The translations under genes were made by a program, and so were the position numbers. Positions 8,859 to 15,828 of a DNA stretch of 64,000 nucleotides are shown here, one piece after another; the first letter of the stretch is position 1, and each line of letters begins with the position of its first letter. The DNA lies in NCBI GenBank assembly GCA_050747245.1, contig JBOGNO010000002.1, forward strand, positions 421,501 through 485,500, given 5' to 3'. The notes beneath the pieces were generated by a model. It was not told the DNA's origin. It saw only the letters and a list, made by a program, of their open reading frames with translations, and searched no databases. This DNA is from JBOGNO01 sp050747245 (GTDB lineage Bacteria > Acidobacteriota > Terriglobia > Acidiferrales > UBA7541).

Positions 8859-9338
8859 ATGGGCTTAGTTCAGGAAGGCGATAAGGCTCCGGAATTCCGG
8901 AGCAAGACCGATGACGGCGGGGAAGTCGCGCTCCGCGATCTGCGCGGCAAGAACGTCATCCTCTATTTTTTCCCCAAGGCGCTGACGCCCGGTTGAATCA
9001 GCGAAGCGTCCGAGTTTCGCGACGCAAAAAAGCATTTCGACAAGTTGAATACCGTGCTCCTCGGCTGCAGCGCGGATAGCGTTGAATTGCAGGCGCGCTT
9101 TAAGGCTAAGTTCAAGCTGAATCACGCGCTGCTGAGCGATCCGGAATTCCACGTCATCGAAGCCTATGGCGCGCGACGGATGAAATATTTCCTCGGAAAA
9201 TCATATCTTGGCATCGTGCGCATGAGCTACTGGATCGCCGCCAACGGCAACATCCGCAAAGTCTGGGAGAAGGTTTCCGCGAAAGGTCACGCTGCGGAAG
9301 TTCTCGAAGCCTTGGAGAACAGTTCCGCGCAAAACTGA
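8859..9338 (+). CDS. Bcp/PrxQ-type peroxiredoxin with UGA (selenocysteine) at the peroxidatic position
   Basis: Reads as one 159-aa Bcp-family thiol peroxidase if TGA at 8994-8996 (codon 46) is decoded as Sec. The text around it is YFFPKALTPG-U-ISEASEFRD. E. coli Bcp has the closely similar YFYPKAMTPG-C-TVQAC, with the peroxidatic Cys at the same place. Both halves are in the same frame and show the whole fold (LGCSADSVE, LLSDPEFHVIEAYGA, RMSYWIAANGNIRKVW). The resolving Cys of E. coli Bcp (five residues on) is Ser here, so it would act as a 1-Sec enzyme. A SECIS-like hairpin follows. A TATAAT lies at 8745-8750. The alternative is a nonsense pseudogene, less likely because the stop falls exactly on the catalytic codon. 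Confidence 0.75.
8994..9025 (+). promoter_or_regulatory. UGA codon with putative bacterial SECIS hairpin
   Basis: The stem GCGTC (9006-9010) pairs perfectly with GACGC (9021-9025). A bulged C and two further CG pairs close a five-base loop AGTTT (9013-9017) with G as its second base. The loop G is 18 nt from the UGA. A small loop with G in its first two bases at about 16-37 nt from UGA is the known bacterial SECIS pattern. Confidence 0.6.
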
Positions 9339-9376
9339 ATTCCAATTCCGCGCAAATCACGCCTTTCGGATCCGCT

Positions 9377-10249
9377 TCAAATCGTCACGCGAAGTGAATC
9401 TGCTACTTCTTCGATCAGCGCGTTATCAATCAAGCGCGTTTTCCCCACAAACGCCGCGAGCAGCAGCATGCACGATTTCGGCAATCGCGCCACCGGTTCG
9501 AACGTTTCCGAATCAACGAGCTCGGCGTAGTCCAGCCTCACCAGCGGCTCCTCTTTCATCATCCCGCGAATCGTTTCGAGCAGCCTCGCGGCGTCGCGTT
9601 CGCCGCGGGCGATCTCTCTCTTCGCAGCTTCGAGCGCGCGGTACAGCACCGTGGCCGCTCGGCGTTCGTTTTCGTTGAGATACGCGTTGCGCGACGAAAT
9701 CGCGAGGCCATTTGCTTCGCGCACGATGGGGCACACGACGAATCCGGAATCGAGGTTCAGGTCCGCCGCCATCTGGCGAATCACGCGCGCCTGTTGCGCG
9801 TCTTTTCGCCCGAAGTACGCGAGTTGTGGCCGCACAATTTCGAGCAGCTTCAGCACCACGGTCGTGACACCACGAAAATGTCCCGGGCGTGAGCGCCCTT
9901 CCAGCCGCTCGCTTAATCCCTCCACGCTCACCGAACTGCAAAATCCGTGCGGATACATTTCCTCCGCTGGTGGCGCAAAAATATAGTCCACGCCGAGCGG
10001 CGAAAGAAATTCGCCGTCGGCTTCGAGCCGCCGCGGATATTTATCGAAATCCTCACCCGCGCCAAATTGTTTCGGATTGACGAAAATTGAAACCACCACA
10101 GGCGCGCACTGTGCGCGAGCCGCGCGCACGAGCGATGCGTGCCCTTCGTGCAGCGCGCCCATCGTCGGCACCAGCCCGACGACGCGCCTCGCCTCCGCGG
10201 CTGCCCGCGCCTCCTGCTTCATCCATTCGACGGTACGGATTATTTCCAT
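9377..10249 (-). CDS. panC: Pantothenate synthetase
   Basis: Condenses pantoate and beta-alanine with ATP. 290 aa, normal length. Hallmarks in order: VGLVPTMGALHEGHASLVR (HIGH-like motif), SIFVNPKQFG, the YPHGF loop, GHFRGVTTVVLKL, FGRKDAQQ and the KMSKS-equivalent LAISSRNAYL. The start is the ATG at 10249, giving MEIIRT. An upstream in-frame Met would add 39 unrelated residues and run into the preceding gene. It is last in a minus-strand run panB-dinB-dinB-panC, so the two pantothenate genes are probably co-transcribed although separated by two DinB genes. Confidence 0.96.
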   Translation of the reverse strand: MEIIRTVEWMKQEARAAAEARRVVGLVPTMGALHEGHASLVRAARAQCAPVVVSIFVNPKQFGAGEDFDKYPRRLEADGEFLSPLGVDYIFAPPAEEMYPHGFCSSVSVEGLSERLEGRSRPGHFRGVTTVVLKLLEIVRPQLAYFGRKDAQQARVIRQMAADLNLDSGFVVCPIVREANGLAISSRNAYLNENERRAATVLYRALEAAKREIARGERDAARLLETIRGMMKEEPLVRLDYAELVDSETFEPVARLPKSCMLLLAAFVGKTRLIDNALIEEVADSLRVTI

Positions 10250-10274
10250 CCGGGAGGCCTGCGCTCCTTGTCCG

Positions 10275-10784
10275 CTAATCTTCAGGATTCCCCGCGAGAA
10301 AATCGTAATAGCGCAGCAAATCCGTGGCGCGCGGCGCAGCGCCGATTTGTCTGAGAAGATTTGCAATCTGCCCGCGATGGTACGTGCTGTGGTTCACCAC
10401 ATGCTGCAGGATGGCTCCAAGCGGATACGCAAAAGGATTTCCCGCGAAATTTCGATACTCAATTTTCCGGCTGAGATCCGCTTCCGCGAGAGTCTGCACC
10501 AATTTCATCAGCTGCTTTTCGATCGCTGCCCACCGGCTGCGGATGTCCGTCAGCGTCGCGAACTCTTCCGCTTGTGGCATGCTCGCGACCGTCCGCCCTT
10601 CGCATCTCTCCAGCCAGACCCACTCCCCGCCCATAATGTGCGCGAGCGTGCCGCGAATGGACTGAAAGCTTGCGTGCAGGTCCTGCGCGATCTGCGCGTC
10701 CGAGAGCGCCGCGCACGCCTCTAGCACGCGCTGATTCGCCCACGCGTTGTAGTCATAGAGGAATCGCAGCTCGCGGGCGTTCAC
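10275..10784 (-). CDS. DinB-family protein (copy 2)
   Basis: A 169-aa four-helix DinB/YfiT-type protein. The metal-binding histidines are seen in TLAHIMGGEW and the paired VNHSTYHRGQ motif. The N-terminus FLYDYNAWANQRVLEA is family-typical. The start is GTG at 10784 after GGAG. It is a tandem paralog of the next upstream gene (10815-11327), sharing YDYNAWANQR, LAHI.G.EW and NHSTYHRGQ. Family members include metal-dependent thiol transferases, so a role in thiol-linked detoxification is possible but unproven. It lies 25 nt before panC. Confidence 0.85.
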   Translation of the reverse strand: MNARELRFLYDYNAWANQRVLEACAALSDAQIAQDLHASFQSIRGTLAHIMGGEWVWLERCEGRTVASMPQAEEFATLTDIRSRWAAIEKQLMKLVQTLAEADLSRKIEYRNFAGNPFAYPLGAILQHVVNHSTYHRGQIANLLRQIGAAPRATDLLRYYDFLAGNPED

Positions 10785-10814
10785 GGCGCGTCTCCGGGCA
10801 TTTTGGCGGAAGCC

Positions 10815-11327
10815 TCAGCTGGCCGCCCGCGCGAGCCGCTGGCGATAGAAGAGAATCAAATCCGTCTGCACGGGCTTGCCGCCAAGCTGCCGCAGCAGCG
10901 TAGTCACCTGTCCGCGATGATAGGTGCTGTGATTGGTGAGGTGCTGCATCATCTGCCAAAGCGGCTGCCGGTAAATTCCGCCCGCTGTGGTTCTCACCTC
11001 GAACGCGCGCGCGAGGTCCGCGGCCGATTGCGCCGCGGCAAACTCCATCAGCTTCTCGTCGGTTTCCTCGATGCGCGCCGCGACGCTCGGAAAATCCGGA
11101 AAATCCGCGGGCACGGGGAGCGCCATGGGCATGCGCCCTTGCCAGCGTTCGAGCCAAAGCCACTCCGCGCCGTAAATGTGCGCGAGCGTATCGCGCACGC
11201 TGCGGAAGCTCGAGCCGAGGTCCTTCATGAATTGGTCGCCGCTCAGCGGCGCGCAGGCCTCGAGCGCGCGCTGGTTGGCCCACGCGTTGTAGTCGTAGAG
11301 ATCGCGAATCGCTTCCGTGTCGAGCAT
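10815..11327 (-). CDS. DinB-family protein (copy 1)
   Basis: A 170-aa DinB-fold protein with the three metal histidines in TLAHIYGAEW and LTNHSTYHRGQ. ATG is preceded by AGGAGAAATTGAG. It is closely similar to the following gene at both termini, less so in the middle (residues 65-115), as expected of an old tandem duplication. It lies between panB and the second copy. The substrate is unknown. Confidence 0.85.
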   Translation of the reverse strand: MLDTEAIRDLYDYNAWANQRALEACAPLSGDQFMKDLGSSFRSVRDTLAHIYGAEWLWLERWQGRMPMALPVPADFPDFPSVAARIEETDEKLMEFAAAQSAADLARAFEVRTTAGGIYRQPLWQMMQHLTNHSTYHRGQVTTLLRQLGGKPVQTDLILFYRQRLARAAS

Positions 11328-11408
11328 CTCAATTTCTCCTGCGAGCCGCGCCGCCGCGAAATTCCCTCCGTCGCTCGCGCTTCGTATCCTGCAACGAACT
11401 CGCCTTGC

Positions 11409-12284
11409 TTACAAGCGCTCTCGCAGTTTCTCGCGCGCCTCCGCCGGCACGTGAAACGACTCCGCCTCCGAAGGAAATTTCCCGCTGCGCACGTCCTCGC
11501 AGTATTCTCCCGCCGCGCGCGCGATTTCTGCCGCAAGGTTCGCGTATCGCCGCGCGAATTTCGGCGCCGCTCCCATCGTCAACCCCACCATGTCGTGGAA
11601 GACCATCACCTGCCCGTCGCAATCGGGCCCTGCGCCGATCCCGATCGTCGGAATGCGCAGGTCGAGTGTAATCTGACGCGCGATTTCCCGCGGCACGGAT
11701 TCGAGCACCACTGCAAACGCCCCTGCCGCTTCCACCGCCCGCGCATCGCGCGCCAGCCGCTCGCCCGCTTCCGCCGTCTTGCCCTGCACCTTGAATCCCC
11801 CCAGAGCGTTTAGCGATTGCGGAGTCAGCCCCACGTGCGCCATCACCGGAATTTCCGCTTCCGAGAGGCGCGTGATCAGCTCCAGCCGCCGCTCTCCTCC
11901 TTCCACTTTCACCGCTTCCGCGCCCGCTTCTTTCACGAAGCGCACCGCCTGGCGCACCGAATCCTCGAGCGAAATGTGGTAGCTCCCGTAAGGCATGTCC
12001 GCCACCACCAGCGCGCGCCGCGTTCCGCGCCGCACCGCGCGAACGTGCGGCAGCATTTCTTCCATCGTCACCGGCAAAGTATTTTCGTATCCCAGCACCA
12101 CCATTCCCATCGAGTCGCCCACCAGTAGGATTTCCACTCCCGCCTCGTCCAGCAACCGCGCGGTCGGGTAGTCGTACGCCGTGAGCATGGTGATTTTTTT
12201 TGCTGCGGGATTTTGCGAGACTTTCCTGCTGAGGATGTCGGGCACGGTCACTTTCCCGTTGCCCGCATGCGGGACTGCGCTCAT
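11409..12284 (-). CDS. panB: 3-methyl-2-oxobutanoate hydroxymethyltransferase
   Basis: First step of pantothenate synthesis: transfers a hydroxymethyl group from methylene-THF to alpha-ketoisovalerate. 291 aa. Motifs: ITMLTAYDYPTARLLDEAG, VGDSMGMVVLGYENTLPVT with the Mg ligand D, VVADMPYGSY, AVKVEGG, MAHVGLTPQS, and the C-terminal IGIGAGPDCDGQVMVFHDM. ATG at 12284 follows GGAGGGCGAT. Longer in-frame extensions upstream read into non-coding repeat sequence and are rejected. It heads the panB-dinB-dinB-panC run. Confidence 0.96.
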   Translation of the reverse strand: MSAVPHAGNGKVTVPDILSRKVSQNPAAKKITMLTAYDYPTARLLDEAGVEILLVGDSMGMVVLGYENTLPVTMEEMLPHVRAVRRGTRRALVVADMPYGSYHISLEDSVRQAVRFVKEAGAEAVKVEGGERRLELITRLSEAEIPVMAHVGLTPQSLNALGGFKVQGKTAEAGERLARDARAVEAAGAFAVVLESVPREIARQITLDLRIPTIGIGAGPDCDGQVMVFHDMVGLTMGAAPKFARRYANLAAEIARAAGEYCEDVRSGKFPSEAESFHVPAEAREKLRERL

Positions 12285-12431
12285 ATCGCCCTCCGGTGCC
12301 GCTCCCTTTACCGCGGATGCAGCCCAGTTACAGTTTGGATTGTAACAGACGCGGGAGAGATTCGCCAGAAGCTGGACTTCGGCGGATCCCCGATGGGCAC
12401 TGGCGGCGGCCTTTGGTGCGGAAGTCAGGGG

Positions 12432-12685
12432 GTTCCAGTACCCGATTTGTGAATGACGTTTTTGTACCGATTGATTTTTTGAATCTAGTTTGTTTTCAAC
12501 GCTTTGCGGAAAAATCAATATTTTGGTGTAGCGATTGATTTTTGAGGGTTGACGGGGCATTCGATTGGCGTGGGATTGCGATTGGGCCGGGGAAAGCACG
12601 TGTTGTGTCTCGATTAGAATTTGCTCCGAGCGTTTGTTTTCAGTGACTTAGCTCCACTCTTGTTTCTAGGTGTGTCTCGATTAGA
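12432..12685. repeat. Degenerate dispersed element, copy L
   Basis: In order on the plus strand: a GTTCCAGTACCCGATTTG block (12432-12459), two GATTGATTTTT stretches, the second as TAGCGATTGATTT (12529-12541), then two identical boxes GTGTCTCGATTAGA at 12605-12618 and 12672-12685, 67 bp apart. Between the boxes lies TTTGTTTTCAGTGACTT...CTTGTTTCTAGG. The same parts in the same order occur on the opposite strand at 49921-50314. Confidence 0.75.
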
Positions 12686-12700
12686 ACTTGCCTCCGAGGT

Positions 12701-12734
12701 GAAAAATACGAAAGGCGGGGATAGCCCCGCCTTT
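12701..12734 (-). terminator. Rho-independent terminator downstream of the caspase-like operon
   Basis: A perfect 10-bp stem AAAGGCGGGG (12711-12720) with CCCCGCCTTT (12725-12734) and loop ATAG. Read on the minus strand it is followed by CGTATTTTTC. It lies about 300 bp beyond the protease stop codon. Confidence 0.65.
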
Positions 12735-13036
12735 CAATCACAATGGAATCTCGCGTCCTGCATGCTTCGGTTTCGCAGTGGCATACCAAATGTTAGCACA
12801 ATTTGGCAGGGAAGTAAAGTACCGGGACTAGGAATAAGAGCGGATGGAAATTACGGCCTTCGATGGTCCCGGCACGCCAGTGAGACTTCCTCGGGTGGCT
12901 AGCCGACGCCTGATTGCAGTTGCTGGACGGTGCAAAGGAATCGGAGTCAAAAATGCCTCCAGACGACGACAGGATATTGATTCAGATCGGAATTAGCGGG
13001 ACGCAAGTTCTCGAGCCAAGTCGATTGATTGTTTTT

Positions 13037-14809
13037 TCAGGGGCCTTGTGCATTGAGAACCGAGGCGATGCCCATTGCTTGGAGGCTGCCAGGCGATACC
13101 TTCAAGTGGGCTGCCATCTCAGTGTTTCCGAAACTCGGAAAGCTTCGTAGGTGGAAATCATGCGCAAACTTGTTCGCACCCTTAACGTCGCCGGCCCCAA
13201 GATAAGCAAAATACCCTCGTCTCACGAGCGTTTCCCTCTTTTTCGGGTCTGTTTCTACTTGAGCCTCATCTCGAAAGATGGCCGCTGCGTTCTTAAAATC
13301 GCCCAACAACTCCAGCTGCTCAGCGACACTGACTCGGTCCAAGGGGCCTTCAATACCTGCGATTATGATCTGGGGGCCTTGTCCGCCTGTCCCGTTTGCA
13401 CCTCTTAATGTGTTGCGAACCGTCTTCGTTGGTTTGAATGCAAGGTTCTTGATATCGTCAGAAATTGAGACGAGTTCTCCCTTGGCCCGCATTATCGCTG
13501 TAAGGCGCTTTGCGTCTATATCGAGGCCGGCGGCATGGTATGCCGCTACAGTCCGTTGAGTCAGCCAGGCAATTTCTTGTCGGGAGGAACCATTCTGCTC
13601 GGCCGTTGCCGCCATAACTTCGCCGAACTTTCCAACATCCTTTGGACCTGCGAGGCGGTCGAACCAAATTAGCGCCGCTTCAGTCGATGTGAGATCTACG
13701 GGCCATTGACCGATAACTTGATTGCGCTGCTTTACGTTTACGATATATTTCTTCGCATCTAGCGGTATAGGAAGATACGTGTACTGCATCTGATCGCTGA
13801 TGACTGTACGTTGTGAAGTGCCGAGATCCTCCGACACTTGGTATTGAAATGGCTTCGTAATCGCCTCCTCGCCCCCATACAGGAATAACAGCCGCCTGTC
13901 CTTCCCGAAATTCCCAAGGCACAGTGGACCGTTGTAACGAACCACAAAAGACGGAATGCCTTCATCTCCCGTAAGTGGTGCATCCTGCGTCATTTTGTGG
14001 TAAATGTCATTCTGCAAGGTATCTTGGTTGAGGCATCCGTTCTGAGTGCCCCAGAGTTCCAACAATTCCTTTGTGAATAGTGCGCTGTAGGCATTGTCCT
14101 GCGGTAAGGCGGATGCTAGCACGAGGGAGCGAAGACCAAACTGTTGCTGCAGGGCTTGCGTTAAAGATGTGCTGAGACTCGCCGCAGCTCCAGAATGGCA
14201 GGTATCAAGAAATACTAGCACAGTGGATCCCGCCGGGGCGCGCTGCAACCATGACATCAGTTCCGAACCAAATAAGATAGAGGAGAACTCCCTCTCACCT
14301 TTCGAATCATTTTCTGAATCGGAAGTCTTCGTATCGGAAGAGATCAATTCCAGGTCGTTACTCAGGAATTCATTTCCGAACTGAACGGCCTCGCCGTGCG
14401 ACATGATGAAAATTAGTGTTAATGTGTTCGCGCTAAATTGTGGCAGGTCAATCGAAAAAAGATGTCGCAAACTTTCGCGAGTTGTGTTTTGCGGGGAGCA
14501 ATTCTCATGTAGTTGGATGTTGTCTCTTCCCATCGCATCTTCAAAGAATTTTCTTATGTCGATACATCTTTGTTCGAATGCCGACTTGACGACGTCATTG
14601 TTGTAATCTTTGATGTCAAATTGTGTTACGGCAACAATGACTAATTGGATTTTGCGAGCTTTGGCAGCGCTGGTTTGCAGGTTACCCTGCGCACCTACAG
14701 AATTCCGCGGCTGCTCTCGTGCGTACCCCGCAGACGTTTGAGAGCTAAGGTAACAAAAACAACCCATCAGTAAGACACTAAGCGTTTTCGACTTTAGAGA
14801 ATGGTTCAA
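13037..14809 (-). CDS. Secreted caspase-like cysteine protease (peptidase C14 / metacaspase-like)
   Basis: 590 aa. The TTG start at 14809 follows AGAGG that overlaps the upstream stop; no better start is seen. An N-terminal hydrophobic segment (about 9-28) suggests export, perhaps as a lipoprotein (Cys17, weak lipobox). Residues 52-310 form the caspase p20-like domain: beta strand IQLVIVAVTQF, catalytic His138 in IFIMSHGEA, and catalytic Cys204 in VFLDTCHSGAA. The remaining 280 residues have no recognised domain apart from a helical, TPR-like end (about 485-560, LLGDFKNAAAIFRDEA). It is 11 nt downstream of the small secreted protein gene and almost surely in one operon with it. GC is clearly lower than in the neighbours, suggesting transfer. 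The target is unknown. Confidence 0.8.
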   Translation of the reverse strand: MNHSLKSKTLSVLLMGCFCYLSSQTSAGYAREQPRNSVGAQGNLQTSAAKARKIQLVIVAVTQFDIKDYNNDVVKSAFEQRCIDIRKFFEDAMGRDNIQLHENCSPQNTTRESLRHLFSIDLPQFSANTLTLIFIMSHGEAVQFGNEFLSNDLELISSDTKTSDSENDSKGEREFSSILFGSELMSWLQRAPAGSTVLVFLDTCHSGAAASLSTSLTQALQQQFGLRSLVLASALPQDNAYSALFTKELLELWGTQNGCLNQDTLQNDIYHKMTQDAPLTGDEGIPSFVVRYNGPLCLGNFGKDRRLLFLYGGEEAITKPFQYQVSEDLGTSQRTVISDQMQYTYLPIPLDAKKYIVNVKQRNQVIGQWPVDLTSTEAALIWFDRLAGPKDVGKFGEVMAATAEQNGSSRQEIAWLTQRTVAAYHAAGLDIDAKRLTAIMRAKGELVSISDDIKNLAFKPTKTVRNTLRGANGTGGQGPQIIIAGIEGPLDRVSVAEQLELLGDFKNAAAIFRDEAQVETDPKKRETLVRRGYFAYLGAGDVKGANKFAHDFHLRSFPSFGNTEMAAHLKVSPGSLQAMGIASVLNAQGP

Positions 14810-14820
14810 CGTCGTTGCCT

Positions 14821-15621
14821 CTAATGAGGCTGAAGCTCCGGGATGTGGCTCTTTAAGATCTTATCCATGGCTTCGATATTGTTCTGTTGCTCTGGGGTCT
14901 GCTTGGTCTCTCCTTGCGCTCCAGCGCCTGCATTCTTCACAGCCTTTAGGGCAAGACTCACATCTCCAATGATTTCAGCTGCAAGTGCGTTAGCAGCGGA
15001 CAGTTGAGAGTCGAGAGTGACAAGATCGTCGGAGAGTAAAGACAAACCCGCGACACCGGCGTTGAGTTCATTTGTGACGTTGTCGGTCGGGCCCGCACTA
15101 GTATTTACCACAGCTCGCAGGGTTGTGCGTATATACGTGTCGGAGACGTTGTCGATCGTCGGGCCCGCCGATGCGAGCTTGGCTAGAGGTCCCTTTGCGT
15201 CATTCCAATAGTGCTGAAGTTGCAGTTTATCCGCATCTGTTATGCTCGTTTTTCCTTTCAGATATGTACGCATGGCGATTACGTTATCTTCAGCCACGAC
15301 GCAATTTGCAAGAAATGTAGTGACCGTGTCGAGGTCACTCGCGATGGTGTTTAATTGCGCGAGAGCTTGTGTCGACTGTTTTTGCAGATCGGCAGTGGAA
15401 GTCGTGGCGTCCGTCTTCTTCTTATTACTCGGATTGTTCCCAGGCCAGATCGCGCTTATGATAGTGCTTATTGCAGGAAAAGCAGTGGTTATCGCGGTTT
15501 TGATTGCGTTGCCAATAGCAGTCCCGGTGGAAACCCCCGGCTGAGGCTGCGTATGCGCAACGCCTCCCGAAACCAAGAGTGATACTAGCAGAAGGCCAAC
15601 GATTACGCTTGATTTGTTCAT
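14821..15621 (-). CDS. Small secreted helical protein, operon partner of the caspase-like protease
   Basis: 266 aa, no family recognised. ATG follows GGGAGG. There is a clear signal peptide (VIVGLLLVSLLVSGGVAHTQ). Mature residues 33-59 form a hydrophobic, Ala/Ile/Thr-rich stretch (TAIGNAIKTAITTAF, AISTIISAIW) with amphipathic spacing, followed by a polar, basic linker (NNPSNKKK) and then a long region predicted by eye to be helical and acidic-neutral (about 75-240). A single cysteine, in LANCVVAEDN, lies in the mature part. First gene of the two-gene operon. It could be the protease substrate, a regulator or an unrelated exported protein. Confidence 0.7.
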   Translation of the reverse strand: MNKSSVIVGLLLVSLLVSGGVAHTQPQPGVSTGTAIGNAIKTAITTAFPAISTIISAIWPGNNPSNKKKTDATTSTADLQKQSTQALAQLNTIASDLDTVTTFLANCVVAEDNVIAMRTYLKGKTSITDADKLQLQHYWNDAKGPLAKLASAGPTIDNVSDTYIRTTLRAVVNTSAGPTDNVTNELNAGVAGLSLLSDDLVTLDSQLSAANALAAEIIGDVSLALKAVKNAGAGAQGETKQTPEQQNNIEAMDKILKSHIPELQPH

Positions 15622-15665
15622 TGTGGTCCTCCCTTAGGATTGAACGCACGATACTTGGCGTGGAG

Positions 15666-15692
15666 GCTATACAATGAGTAGGTAGTTGTCAA
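15666..15692 (-). promoter_or_regulatory. Probable promoter of the secreted protein/caspase-like operon
   Basis: On the minus strand TTGACA (15687-15692) is followed after 15 bp by TATAGC (15666-15671). The spacer is short, but the -35 is perfect and the site lies 45 bp before the first ATG in an AT-rich stretch. Confidence 0.45.
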
Positions 15693-15828
15693 TATAAATC
15701 ATATGACCCTAGACTTCTCGGGATTATGGTTTTGTGAGAGATCGAAGCGGAGGGGAAGGAGTCTCGAGTCTGGAGGCTGGAAGCCCGCCGCTGCGGACTG
15801 AGAATGACAGGAAGTGGCGGTGGCCAAT

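Larger units (their letters stand above)
12285..13036. other. Gene-free stretch between panB and the caspase-like operon
   Basis: About 750 bp with no convincing gene. It holds the 5' region of panB, one copy of a degenerate repeat element (12432-12685), a terminator hairpin (12701-12734) and about 300 bp up to the caspase-like stop in which nothing was recognised. Base composition is more AT-rich than the flanking pan genes. A 93-codon plus-strand ORF (12621-12902) is largely repeat-derived. Confidence 0.6.

Noticed and set aside
8994..8996. Peroxiredoxin as a simple nonsense pseudogene with a restart at an internal ATG (9045)
   Set aside because: A restart would lack the active site, the stop falls exactly on the catalytic codon, and the downstream part shows no frameshift or decay. 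Kept as an alternative only.
12566..12580. Second sigma-54-like site in the repeat region
   Set aside because: Spacing between the -24 and -12 parts is one base too short.
12621..12902. 93-codon plus-strand ORF beginning in the repeat element
   Set aside because: Its first part (LFLGVSRLE) is just a translation of the repeat box, also seen in an ORF at the other repeat copy, and it runs through a terminator hairpin.
14821..15621. Bacterial gasdermin next to a caspase-like protease
   Set aside because: The partner has a signal peptide and lacks a recognisable gasdermin N-terminal beta fold or C-terminal inhibitory tail; only the general protease-plus-effector layout is similar.
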